Shown one piece after another: positions 16,201 through 23,077 of a stretch of 35,859 nucleotides of DNA. Where the stretch lies: the NCBI GenBank assembly GCA_904397815.1, contig CAJFOT010000008.1, forward strand, positions 1-35,859. The letters are read 5' to 3'. Under the pieces are notes generated by a model, which had not been told where the DNA came from, made no database searches, and was given only the letters and a program-made list of their open reading frames with translations. The position numbers were made by a program, and so were the translations under genes. This DNA comes from Candidatus Paralachnospira sangeri. GTDB lineage: Bacteria; Bacillota; Clostridia; Lachnospirales; Lachnospiraceae. Each line of letters opens with the position of its first letter. Positions within the stretch are counted from its first letter, which is position 1.

Positions 16201-16229
16201 AGTATAAACCTTATTCCCGTCATATGCAA
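16201..16229 (-). promoter_or_regulatory. Promoter of the adhesin gene, with long leader
   Basis: On the minus strand TTGCAT (16224-16229) and TATACT (16201-16206) are spaced by exactly 17 bp. The leader to ATG 16029 would be about 165 nt. It contains two small hairpins (AGGAAA-ATA-TTTCCT and GCCGGC-AGC-GCCGGC). I do not recognise a known riboswitch in it. Confidence 0.55.
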
Positions 16230-16295
16230 CAGTTTCGGCGAAAGTGGCAGTATTTTGGTATTAACTGGCACTTCGCAGGCAAAAAAGCAAATATT

Positions 16296-16544
16296 TTATA
16301 TGTTTGCTCTGATGATCTCTGTAAACCTTTTCACATCGTCCGACGGCTTTTTGGAATACAGGATACCGTAAGGGATTCGATATCCCCATTTTACCGGCAA
16401 TGTAACCAGAAAAGGATGGATGCCGGCCCATGCGTCCAGAGTCAGCAAAAGGGTGCCGGTCTGTTCACAGATATTAAAAGTGTCCATATCATAGTAATAG
16501 CCGGTTTCCTCTACCACAATCTCCGGATGGGCCCGTTTCAGCAT
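16296..16544 (-). pseudogene. C-terminal remnant of a LysR-family regulator
   Basis: The 82-residue frame resembles the end of a LysR substrate-binding domain: YYYDMDTFNICEQTGTLLLT, then HPFLVTLPVKW and IPYGILYSKKP. A full regulator has about 300 residues with an N-terminal HTH; here everything upstream is absent. The frame runs into the pgm terminator hairpin just before the ATG, and there is no ribosome site. It is best read as debris of a deletion or rearrangement. The region 16030-16651 holds nothing else that looks coding apart from the leader, this remnant and the terminator. Confidence 0.6.
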
Positions 16545-16550
16545 ATCGTG

Positions 16551-16582
16551 AAAAAGAAACCCGCTTCCCCAGACAGAAGCGG
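16551..16582 (-). terminator. Terminator downstream of pgm
   Basis: On the minus strand CCGCTTC (16582-16576) pairs with GAAGCGG (16567-16561), and GTTTCTTTTT follows. A second palindrome, ATGAGCG-G-CGCTCAT (16583-16597), lies beside it. An outer GAAACCCG/CGGGTTTC pairing could enclose both. Confidence 0.75.
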
Positions 16583-16651
16583 ATGAGCGGCGCTCATTCC
16601 TGTCCGTAAAAACGGGTTTCTCTTTTATGCCTGCTCAGGGCGAAAGCTGCT

Positions 16652-18379
16652 TTATGCCTCCAGCATTTTCATTGCCACCTCTCCCAGCGCTGCGGATTTT
16701 TCCGCCGCGTCTTCCAGGGAGGTTCCTTTTACGCCGTAGTACAGTTTGATCTTCGGCTCTGTACCGGAAGGTCTCACGCACAGCCATGCGTTGTCACTTA
16801 AATCATAATACATTACATTGGATACGGGCAGGCCGGTCTTTGTCACCTCTCCTGTCGCCAGATTGGTAACCTTGTCCAGCTTATAGTCTCTGACAGACAG
16901 CACCTGATAGTCGCCGATTGTGGCAGGATGGCTGCCTCTCAGGTTCTCCATAATGCTCTGGATCTTCGCCAGGCCTTCCAGACCCTTCAGGGAAACGGAT
17001 TTCACATCATCCTTGTAATATCCGTACCGCTCATACATCTGGATCATCGCATCCCACAGGGTCATATTTTTCGTCTTATAGTAAGCGGCTGCTTCGCACA
17101 GCGCCATCGTGGCCACAATGGCGTCTTTATCTCTCGCATGGGTTCCGATCAGACAGCCGTAGCTCTCTTCAAAGCCGAACAGGTAGGTTCCCTTTCCGCT
17201 CTCCTCAAAATTCAGAATCTGCTGGCCGATGTATTTAAAGCCGGTCAGCACCTCAATCAGGCGGATACCGTAATATTTTGCGATGGCGTCTGCCAGGTTC
17301 GTGGTCACGATCGTCTTAATCAGCGCGCCGTCCTCCGGCAGTCCCTGCTTCTCCCTGATCTGGCTGATCTCATACTCCGCCAGCAGACAGCCGGACATAT
17401 TTCCGGTCAGAGAAATATATTCGCCGCTCCTGCTGTCCTTTACATACACGCCCAGCCGGTCGGCGTCCGGGTCTGTGGCCAGAACCAGATCCGCGTCCTT
17501 CTCCTTCGCCAGCTTCAGTGCCAGCGCAAAGGCCTCAGCCGCCTCGGGATTGGGGTAGCTGACAGTGGGAAAATCTCCATCCGGCAGTTCCTGCTCCGGC
17601 ACAACATAGACATTGTCAAATCCAATCTCCTTCAGCACCCTTCTGGCCGGTATATTTCCGGTTCCGTGAAGGGGTGTGTATACAATCGTAATATCCTTGC
17701 CCACCTGCCGGATGGCTTCGGGGTTTTTCACCTGCTCTTTCAGCTTTGCGATATAGGAATCATCGATTTCTTTGCCGATCACTTCATAGAGGCCTGCTGC
17801 CTGGGCATCAGCCTTCGCCATGGTTTTCACAGTATGGAAATCGGTTACTGCTTTTACCTCTGCCATAATTCCGGTATCGTGGGGCGGGGTAATCTGGGCG
17901 CCGTCCTCCCAGTATACCTTATATCCGTTGTACTCTGGCGGGTTATGGCTGGCAGTAATGTTAATGCCTGCGATGCATTTCAGCGTGCGCACCGCATAGG
18001 ACAGCTCCGGCGTCGGGCGAAGGCTCTCAAAAACATATGCCTTAATTCCGTTCGCAGCCAGACAGAGAGCGGCCTCGTCCGCAAATTCGGGGGACATGTG
18101 CCGGGAATCATAAGCGATCGCCACACCCTTCTTCTCAGCTCCTACTTTTAAAATGTAATTTGCCAATCCCTGGGTAGCTTTTCTGACCGTATAAATATTC
18201 ATCCGGTTCAGGCCAGCCCCGATCACGCCTCTCAGACCGGCTGTGCCGAATTCCAGTTCCGCGTAAAACCGCTCCTTTATCTCATCCTCATTGCCCGCGA
18301 TGCCGCGCAGCTCCTCTTTCGTAGCCTCATCAAAATAAGGATCTGAAAGCCAAGATTCATAAATTGTTTTATAATCCAT
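16652..18379 (-). CDS. Phospho-sugar mutase (phosphoglucomutase/phosphomannomutase)
   Basis: The 575-residue alpha-D-phosphohexomutase interconverts hexose 1- and 6-phosphates for cell-wall and polysaccharide precursors. It has the phosphoserine loop TASHNPPEYNGYK, metal loop DPDADRLGV, sugar-binding loop GFEESYG and phosphate-binding SGTEPKIKLY. An N-terminal FGTAGLRG segment is also characteristic of the PgcA/YhxB subfamily. I start it at ATG 18379 because GGGAGGT lies five bases upstream. An extension to 18421 has no support and would enter an intergenic hairpin. It lies downstream of the CotS-like gene on the same strand. PGM versus PMM specificity cannot be settled by eye. Confidence 0.93.
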   Translation of the reverse strand: MDYKTIYESWLSDPYFDEATKEELRGIAGNEDEIKERFYAELEFGTAGLRGVIGAGLNRMNIYTVRKATQGLANYILKVGAEKKGVAIAYDSRHMSPEFADEAALCLAANGIKAYVFESLRPTPELSYAVRTLKCIAGINITASHNPPEYNGYKVYWEDGAQITPPHDTGIMAEVKAVTDFHTVKTMAKADAQAAGLYEVIGKEIDDSYIAKLKEQVKNPEAIRQVGKDITIVYTPLHGTGNIPARRVLKEIGFDNVYVVPEQELPDGDFPTVSYPNPEAAEAFALALKLAKEKDADLVLATDPDADRLGVYVKDSRSGEYISLTGNMSGCLLAEYEISQIREKQGLPEDGALIKTIVTTNLADAIAKYYGIRLIEVLTGFKYIGQQILNFEESGKGTYLFGFEESYGCLIGTHARDKDAIVATMALCEAAAYYKTKNMTLWDAMIQMYERYGYYKDDVKSVSLKGLEGLAKIQSIMENLRGSHPATIGDYQVLSVRDYKLDKVTNLATGEVTKTGLPVSNVMYYDLSDNAWLCVRPSGTEPKIKLYYGVKGTSLEDAAEKSAALGEVAMKMLEA

Positions 18380-18396
18380 TCTGTACCTCCCAACAC

Positions 18397-18424
18397 TTTG
18401 TGCCGCCGGCTGCAGCGGCACAAA
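18397..18424. other. Intergenic hairpin between cotS-like gene and pgm
   Basis: A perfect 10-bp stem (TTTGTGCCGC at 18397-18406 with GCGGCACAAA at 18415-18424) has an 8-nt loop. It is followed by T-rich sequence only on the plus strand, where no gene reads into it. On the minus strand it would be a leader or processing hairpin just upstream of the pgm ribosome site. Confidence 0.5.
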
Positions 18425-18451
18425 TCTTTTTCTACATTATAAAATATTTTG

Positions 18452-19444
18452 CTAAAAAAAGGAACTGTTTAATTGTAAAAACTGAATAAATTGATCCCTG
18501 GATTCCTGCTGTTTGATTAAAATTCTCATTTTCTCCACATTGCGTTCCGGTATCCACGCTTTATTGGAATTATAATAATAATTCAGCTGTTTCCAGTATT
18601 TCTCCGGATAGAGGAAAAGGAGATAAAGATACTGCCGCTCTGTCTGGCTGACCGGCAGTATTTTATGATAGGTCTCCAACATATCCCGGCCCAGCCTGAC
18701 ATTCCAGTTATGCTTTTCCAGAGCCTTTCTCATAAAATGATACAGATCCCATATCTGGACATCCAAATGTGCCTTCCCGAACTCTGTCACGGCGATCCTG
18801 CGGTTCCCCTCCATCAAAATGTGATGGTTGTTATAATCCCCATGACACAAATATACCTCTGTATCCGGCGCCAGCGCTGACATCTGTTCGGCCGCCAGCA
18901 GCGCCTGGCGATAAAAGGTTTCAAACGAACTGGTCAGCAGCAGTTCAAAATCCGATTTATTCCTGCACCGTTTCACATAGCTTCTGATCCGGCGGAATTC
19001 CCGGTTATGCTTCTCAAAAGAGCGCAGGGCCGGCACAGCCTCCACAGACTTTTGCTCCCACAAAGGAGAGGGCGGAATGGTTCTCATCCGCCGGTGGAGA
19101 GCTGCCAGCTGCCGCACACCCGCCAGAATATCACTGCTGCTGCGCATATCACATTCATTTCCTCCATACCACCGTTTCAGAAGATAACGGCTGCCGTCCG
19201 CTGCCAGCGCCAACAGTTCCCCCTGGGAGGTTCTTCTATAATCATCCACATAGATGCCGTCATAAGATTTCAGGCAGGACAGGAGCTCTTCTTCAAACTG
19301 AATTCTGTTTTCCGACACCATACACTCCTTCAGCAGCATCAGGCCCTGGTTTGTCTCACAAATCACAGCCCCTCTTCCTCTTTTTAACGAAATGACCTCC
19401 AGATCATACTGATTTAAGCATTCCGTTCCCCGTAATTCACCCAC
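18452..19444 (-). CDS. CotS-family spore coat protein (kinase-like fold)
   Basis: The 330-residue protein resembles the CotS/CotI/YutH family of spore-coat-associated, APH-fold proteins. The catalytic-loop equivalent LCHGDYNNHHIL is intact, with H-G-D and the downstream N. The usual Asp of the DFG-like motif is replaced in VTEFGKAHLD, where E stands for D. The C-terminal YYNSNKAWIPERNVEKM is typical of CotS. The start is GTG 19444: AAGGAGG (19453-19459) lies 8 nt upstream, and the in-frame extension to 19474 would include the ribosome site. Mother-cell expression is supported by a sigma-E-like promoter upstream. Confidence 0.85.
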   Translation of the reverse strand: MGELRGTECLNQYDLEVISLKRGRGAVICETNQGLMLLKECMVSENRIQFEEELLSCLKSYDGIYVDDYRRTSQGELLALAADGSRYLLKRWYGGNECDMRSSSDILAGVRQLAALHRRMRTIPPSPLWEQKSVEAVPALRSFEKHNREFRRIRSYVKRCRNKSDFELLLTSSFETFYRQALLAAEQMSALAPDTEVYLCHGDYNNHHILMEGNRRIAVTEFGKAHLDVQIWDLYHFMRKALEKHNWNVRLGRDMLETYHKILPVSQTERQYLYLLFLYPEKYWKQLNYYYNSNKAWIPERNVEKMRILIKQQESRDQFIQFLQLNSSFF

Positions 19445-19532
19445 TTTACACCCCTCCTTGCTTGATTGTGCCAAGTCCCGGCTGACAGCCTGCCAGACGC
19501 CTTTCAGGTAAGAAAGACGCTTCTGCCTTTAC

Positions 19533-19561
19533 AACATATGAAAGACTGCGGATAAATAGAC
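19533..19561 (-). promoter_or_regulatory. Candidate sigma-E-type sporulation promoter for the cotS-like gene
   Basis: On the minus strand CATATGTT (19533-19540) resembles the sigma-E/K -10 class (CATA-N-based). GTCTATT (19555-19561) resembles the -35, at a 14-bp spacing that is typical for sigma-E. No good sigma-A promoter is evident for this gene. Confidence 0.35.
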
Positions 19562-19628
19562 GCAAAGAAAGAAAAAACACGAATGGAAAAATTTCGTTAA
19601 AAAATATTAAATTTTTTTCAAAAAACAC

Positions 19629-19657
19629 TTGCCAAATCATAAAGAATATTATATAAT
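19629..19657 (+). promoter_or_regulatory. Strong sigma-A promoter of tRNA-Lys
   Basis: TTGCCA (19629-19634) and a perfect TATAAT (19652-19657) are separated by 17 bp. The start point would be about 15-20 nt before the tRNA, as expected for a stable RNA gene. Confidence 0.8.
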
Positions 19658-19679
19658 AGCTTTCGTCCCTAAGGGATAA

Positions 19680-19752
19680 GCGCTTCTAGCTCAGTTGGTA
19701 GAGCACCTGACTCTTAATCAGGGTGTCCAGGGTTCGAGCCCCTGGAGGCGCA
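19680..19752 (+). tRNA. tRNA-Lys (anticodon CTT)
   Basis: The full cloverleaf is visible in 73 nt. The acceptor GCGCTTC pairs with GAGGCGC (one G-T). The D arm is GCTC...GAGC, and the anticodon stem CCTGA/TCAGG has loop CTCTTAA. The T arm CAGGG-TTCGAGC-CCCTG and discriminator A complete it. The anticodon CTT (19713-19715) reads AAG lysine codons. CCA is not encoded. It stands alone with its own promoter and terminator. Confidence 0.97.
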
Positions 19753-19762
19753 TCGAAAGTCG

Positions 19763-19798
19763 AAAGCCTAGCTTTTGTGCAGGTTTCCGGCTTTTTTT
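19763..19798 (+). terminator. Terminator of tRNA-Lys
   Basis: AAAGCC (19763-19768) pairs with GGCTTT (19789-19794), and the T run continues to 19798. The stem is short with a 20-nt loop, but the position just after the tRNA and the T tract support termination. Confidence 0.6.
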
Positions 19799-19809
19799 CT
19801 GCGTAAAAA

Positions 19810-19837
19810 CACCCCGATTCCGGGACGAATCAGGGTG
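19810..19837 (+). other. Hairpin between tRNA-Lys and the Rpn-type gene
   Basis: CACCCCGATTC (19810-19820) pairs with GAATCAGGGTG (19827-19837) with one C-A mismatch and a 6-nt loop. It lacks a T tract. It may mark a boundary of the inserted nuclease gene or act as a leader structure. Confidence 0.45.
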
Positions 19838-19912
19838 ACTAGAATTGTGTTGACAGCAAACCCTTTCCCCTCAGGAGTTTTTCATGTATAATGGAAACCA
19901 GGAGGACGATAG

Positions 19913-20701
19913 ATGAAGAACATAAAATGGGAAGAGATTGGGATCAGCAATGATTTTATGTTTGGGAAGGTCATGCGTGACCCTGATCTGTGCAGGGAAC
20001 TTCTGGAGAGAATCCTGGAGACGGAGATAGACCATGTGGAATACCCGGAGGAACAAAAAACGATTGATCTGAGAGCGGATGCCCGGAGTGTGCGCCTGGA
20101 TGTGTATGTAAAAGACGACAAGAATACGGTTTATGACATAGAAATGCAAGTGACAGGGACAAGAGAGCTGCCGAGACGGAGCCGGTATTACCAGGGGATG
20201 ATCGACCTGGATTTGATCGAAAAGGGAGAAAGCTACTGGAAACTGAACGACAGTTATGTCATCTTTATCTGCACCTTTGACATGTTCGGGCTGAACAGAC
20301 GCAGATACACCTTCGAAAACCGGTGTCGGGAAGAGAACGGATTAAGGCTGGATGATGGAACCCACAAGATTTTCCTGAACGCCGCAGGGACAAAGGATGA
20401 GGTGAATGAGGATCTGAAAGCGTTCCTGTCCTATGTAGCCGGCCAGCAAAGTGAAAACCCATTTGTCAGAAAAGTGGACGCGGCGGTGCGCAGGGCGAGA
20501 GATAACGAGGAATGGAGGCGAGAGTTTATGACACTGCTGATGAGAGACCAGGAAAATATTGAGAAAGGCAGAACAGAAGGAAAAATGGATACTCTGCTTA
20601 GTTTGGTAAAAGAGGGTTTGCTTTCTATTACAGACGCGGCGCGGAAGGCCGGTATGGAACTCTCCGAGTTCGAGCGGGTCTATAAAAATTATCACGGATA
20701 A
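19913..20701 (+). CDS. Rpn-family PD-(D/E)XK nuclease / putative transposase
   Basis: The 262-residue protein belongs to the Rpn (recombination-promoting nuclease, formerly transposase_31-like) group common in Clostridia. It opens with ISNDFMFGKVM, and the nuclease core RLDVYVKDDKNTVYDIEMQ supplies the D...E-x-Q catalytic residues (about 61-79). The tail EGRTEGKMDTLLSLVKEGLLSITDAA (split here across about 221-247) is the typical C-terminal segment. AGGAGG lies 7 nt before ATG 19913. It forms a single-gene unit between a tRNA and a strong terminator. These genes are often multicopy and strain-variable. The cellular role is unsettled; DNA cleavage and recombination promotion are known for E. 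coli relatives. Confidence 0.88.
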   Translation: MKNIKWEEIGISNDFMFGKVMRDPDLCRELLERILETEIDHVEYPEEQKTIDLRADARSVRLDVYVKDDKNTVYDIEMQVTGTRELPRRSRYYQGMIDLDLIEKGESYWKLNDSYVIFICTFDMFGLNRRRYTFENRCREENGLRLDDGTHKIFLNAAGTKDEVNEDLKAFLSYVAGQQSENPFVRKVDAAVRRARDNEEWRREFMTLLMRDQENIEKGRTEGKMDTLLSLVKEGLLSITDAARKAGMELSEFERVYKNYHG

Positions 20702-20739
20702 CAAAAGGACGCGGGAGCTAACCCGCGTCCTTTTGTCTG
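20701..20739 (+). terminator. Terminator of the Rpn-type gene
   Basis: A perfect 15-bp stem pairs 20701-20715 (ACAAAAGGACGCGGG) with 20722-20736, loop AGCTAA. The stem begins at the last base of the stop codon. The downstream arm supplies the TTTTGT tract. Confidence 0.85.
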
Positions 20740-20815
20740 CGATCTGCCCAGGCAGGCGCTGCTGCGCCGGCATCTGGCGGAATGACTGCCCTGCTGTATT
20801 TCAGATCAGAACTGT

Positions 20816-21136
20816 TCAGCCCGCATACTGATCCATCTTCGCCACAAGGGCCTGTTTCGGCAGCGCGCCTACAGACACCTCTGCCAGCTGCCCGTTTTTA
20901 AAAAAGGCCAGGGTAGGCACTGCCTGTACCTGATACTTTGCCGCCAGACTCATGCACTTGTCGATATCGCACTTGCATACCTTCACCCTGCCTGCATATG
21001 CTGACGCCAGCTCCTCGATAACGGGAGCCAGCATCTTACAGGGACCGCACCATTCCGCAAAAAAATCTACCAGCACAGGAATATCAGATTCCAGTACTTC
21101 TTTCTGAAACGTACTTTCACTTAACATTGTCGCCAT
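20816..21136 (-). CDS. trxA: Thioredoxin
   Basis: The 106-residue single-domain thioredoxin has the redox site WCGPC (about residues 29-33) and the cis-proline loop AVPT (about 73-76). It reduces protein disulfides in the cytoplasm using thioredoxin reductase, which is not in this window. AGGAGG lies six bases before ATG 21136, which is chosen over the internal ATG three codons later. It is 13 bp downstream of a 49-codon gene on the same strand, so the two are probably co-transcribed. Two extra cysteines (KVCKCDIDKC) occur around residues 59-65. Confidence 0.95.
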   Translation of the reverse strand: MATMLSESTFQKEVLESDIPVLVDFFAEWCGPCKMLAPVIEELASAYAGRVKVCKCDIDKCMSLAAKYQVQAVPTLAFFKNGQLAEVSVGALPKQALVAKMDQYAG

Positions 21137-21149
21137 GATCTTCCTCCTA

Positions 21150-21299
21150 TTATTTATTCTTTTTCGTTTTATCTAAACCTCCCAGCAAGCTGTTGATCTC
21201 GTCAAAGGACCGTTTCAGTTCCAGCACCCTTTTGTTTAAATCCGGCTTGTCGAAGGTAGATTTCCCGATTTTATCCCTCCATGTCTGCTTTCTGGCCAT
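21150..21299 (-). CDS. Small conserved-looking basic protein of 49 residues
   Basis: ATG 21299 is preceded by GGAAGGG with good spacing, and a longer in-frame extension to 21359 is unsupported. The product is highly charged (MARKQTWRDKIGKSTFDKPDL, then a helical Lys/Arg/Glu/Leu stretch and a KTKKNK end). It has no membrane segment or Cys. I do not recognise a family. The close spacing to trxA and the clear ribosome site support a real gene. A role cannot be assigned. Confidence 0.55.
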   Translation of the reverse strand: MARKQTWRDKIGKSTFDKPDLNKRVLELKRSFDEINSLLGGLDKTKKNK

Positions 21300-21444
21300 C
21301 CTTTTCCCTTCCGCCCTGTATGGAAACACAAGGCGTCCCTTTTCTGCTAGTATATGCAAATTTCTGAATTGATATCCTGCCCTGCCGTCAGAGACACAGG
21401 CAGCGGCAGAGACAGCAGCGGCTGCCCGGTGAAACCGGATAAGA

Positions 21445-22101
21445 TCAGCCGGCTGATAAACCGTCAGGATGGGCGGCTGTCAGCTTGCAGATGGGATTTC
21501 CCATGGAAGAAAACTTTTCTTCATATTCTGTCATCACATTCCCTTCCGCCATGGGACTGTGATGGAGGTCATAGGTGTACTCCAGCAGTTTCCATCCCGA
21601 TTCTCTGACGGATTCCAGGGAAAAGTCAAATAACATCCGGTTGTCTGTCTTAAACTCCAGCAGGCCGTCTGTCTTCAGGATCTGTTCATACCGCTTTAAA
21701 AAAGCCCCCGAGGTCAGCCGCCTCTTGGTATGCCTGTCCTTCGGCCAGGGATCGGAGAAATTGAGATAAATCCGATCCACCTCTCCCGGCGCAAAGATCT
21801 CTTCGATCTCCTCGGCATCCATCCGGATCAGCCTGAGATTAGCCGGCGTCTCCTCCTCTACTTTTTCCAGAGCGCGCACCAGCACGCTGGAATATTTTTC
21901 GATACCGATATAATTAATCTCTGGATTCTGAATAGCCAGCCGGGTGATAAACCGCCCCTTGCCCATCCCGATTTCGATTCTCACAGGATGGTCATTCCCG
22001 AATATCCGCCGCCAGCTGCCCTTCAGTTCCTTCGGCGTTTCATAACAGCAGTCACTGGCTGCCAGTGTTTCTCTGGAGCCCGGCACATTTCGCAGTCTCA
22101 T
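21445..22101 (-). CDS. trmB: tRNA (guanine-N7-)-methyltransferase TrmB
   Basis: The 218-residue SAM-dependent enzyme makes m7G46 in tRNA variable loops. It has the SAM-binding IEIGMGKGRFI (about 42-52), GIEKYSSVLVRALEK, and the TrmB-specific NFSDPWPKDRHTKRRL (about 114-129) that carries the catalytic Asp and tRNA-contacting residues. FKTDN and TEYEEKF near the C-terminus are also family hallmarks. AAGGAAG precedes ATG 22101. It is divergent from the membrane-protein gene at 22341. Confidence 0.97.
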   Translation of the reverse strand: MRLRNVPGSRETLAASDCCYETPKELKGSWRRIFGNDHPVRIEIGMGKGRFITRLAIQNPEINYIGIEKYSSVLVRALEKVEEETPANLRLIRMDAEEIEEIFAPGEVDRIYLNFSDPWPKDRHTKRRLTSGAFLKRYEQILKTDGLLEFKTDNRMLFDFSLESVRESGWKLLEYTYDLHHSPMAEGNVMTEYEEKFSSMGNPICKLTAAHPDGLSAG

Positions 22102-22241
22102 ATAAAATCTTCCTTAATAATATATATTGATTTTCACATTTTCGGCGGATTTTATAACAACAAATTTTCCGTCGTTTCCTATATGATATACTAAATCAGG
22201 AATCCTGTCAAAACATATCGCATACCGTCCGGCGCCAATGA

Positions 22242-22270
22242 TTGAAATGCCGGAAAATCTGTGCTAAAAT
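22242..22270 (+). promoter_or_regulatory. Promoter of the TIGR01906-like gene
   Basis: TTGAAA (22242-22247) and TAAAAT (22265-22270) have a 17-bp spacer, with TG extension upstream of the -10. Its location excludes the in-frame ATG at 22242 as the protein start. Confidence 0.6.
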
Positions 22271-22340
22271 ACATAAAGTCAGATTTTCATTCATATGTAT
22301 GATTTCAGCAATTGTGCTTTCAAACAGACAGGTGATTTTT

Positions 22341-23045
22341 ATGAACAGATTAAAATTTTTAGATATGACAGCCGGCACTATCTGCGCCGCAGCACTGATT
22401 CTGGCCTGGCTGATTACTTCTGTAGAAGTTGTAGCTTATTGGATTCCCGGATATTATGAACATGAATATCGGAAATATCAGGTTACAGAAGATGTAAATA
22501 TGGAAATGGATGATCTTCTTCAGGTGACCGAAGAAATGATGGCCTATCTGCGGGGAGACCGTGAAGATCTCCATGTCATGACAACTGTAGGCGGGGAATC
22601 CCGGGAGTTCTTCAATGAACGGGAGATCGCTCATATGGAGGATGTGAGAGGACTGTTCATCGGCGGTATGGGTCTGCGGACCGGAGCCCTGATCCTGGCA
22701 GCAGTGCTGATTGTACTGATCGCCCTCCACCGCAGGAAAGAAACTCTGTACGTCCTGGCTCGTTCCTTCCAGATCGGTTCCGCCATTATTGCAGCTGCTG
22801 CCCTGATTCTGGGACTGATTATGTCTACAGATTTCACCCGATATTTTACCATTTTCCACCAGATCTTTTTCGACAATGACCTGTGGATTCTGAACCCTGC
22901 CACAGATCTGCTGATTAATATTGTGCCGGAACCTTTCTTTATGGATACTGCTCTGTATATCGGGCTGGTATTTGGCATTTTCCTGCTCATTGTTCTGGTT
23001 GTCAGCACAGTCTACTGCCGTAAATATCGGCGCTGTCACATATAA
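22341..23045 (+). CDS. TIGR01906-type integral membrane protein
   Basis: The 234-residue protein has four or more membrane segments: near residues 10-32, about 110-130, about 140-160 and about 205-225. Between the first two is an extracytoplasmic part with YLRGDREDLHV and FNEREIAHMEDVRGLF, characteristic of the TIGR01906/DUF1461 family of Firmicutes. Function is unknown. The start is ATG 22341, preceded by AGGTGA and placed downstream of a clear promoter. It lies 32 bp upstream of a D-Ala-D-Ala carboxypeptidase gene and probably forms an operon with it, hinting at an envelope role. Confidence 0.8.
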   Translation: MNRLKFLDMTAGTICAAALILAWLITSVEVVAYWIPGYYEHEYRKYQVTEDVNMEMDDLLQVTEEMMAYLRGDREDLHVMTTVGGESREFFNEREIAHMEDVRGLFIGGMGLRTGALILAAVLIVLIALHRRKETLYVLARSFQIGSAIIAAAALILGLIMSTDFTRYFTIFHQIFFDNDLWILNPATDLLINIVPEPFFMDTALYIGLVFGIFLLIVLVVSTVYCRKYRRCHI

Positions 23046-23077
23046 TGGCCAAAGTCATGGCATAAAGGAGTTTTATC

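Noticed and set aside
16053-16586. A 177-codon plus-strand frame between the adhesin and pgm
   Set aside because: It crosses the adhesin promoter region, the LysR remnant and the pgm terminator, with no ribosome site.
16928-18151. A 407-codon open frame on the plus strand inside pgm
   Set aside because: It is antisense to all the phosphohexomutase motifs, so it is a by-product of codon bias.
19850-19892. TTGACA and TATAAT before the Rpn-type gene as one promoter
   Set aside because: The spacing is 31 bp, far beyond the usual 16-18; the TATAAT may act alone or with a weak upstream element.
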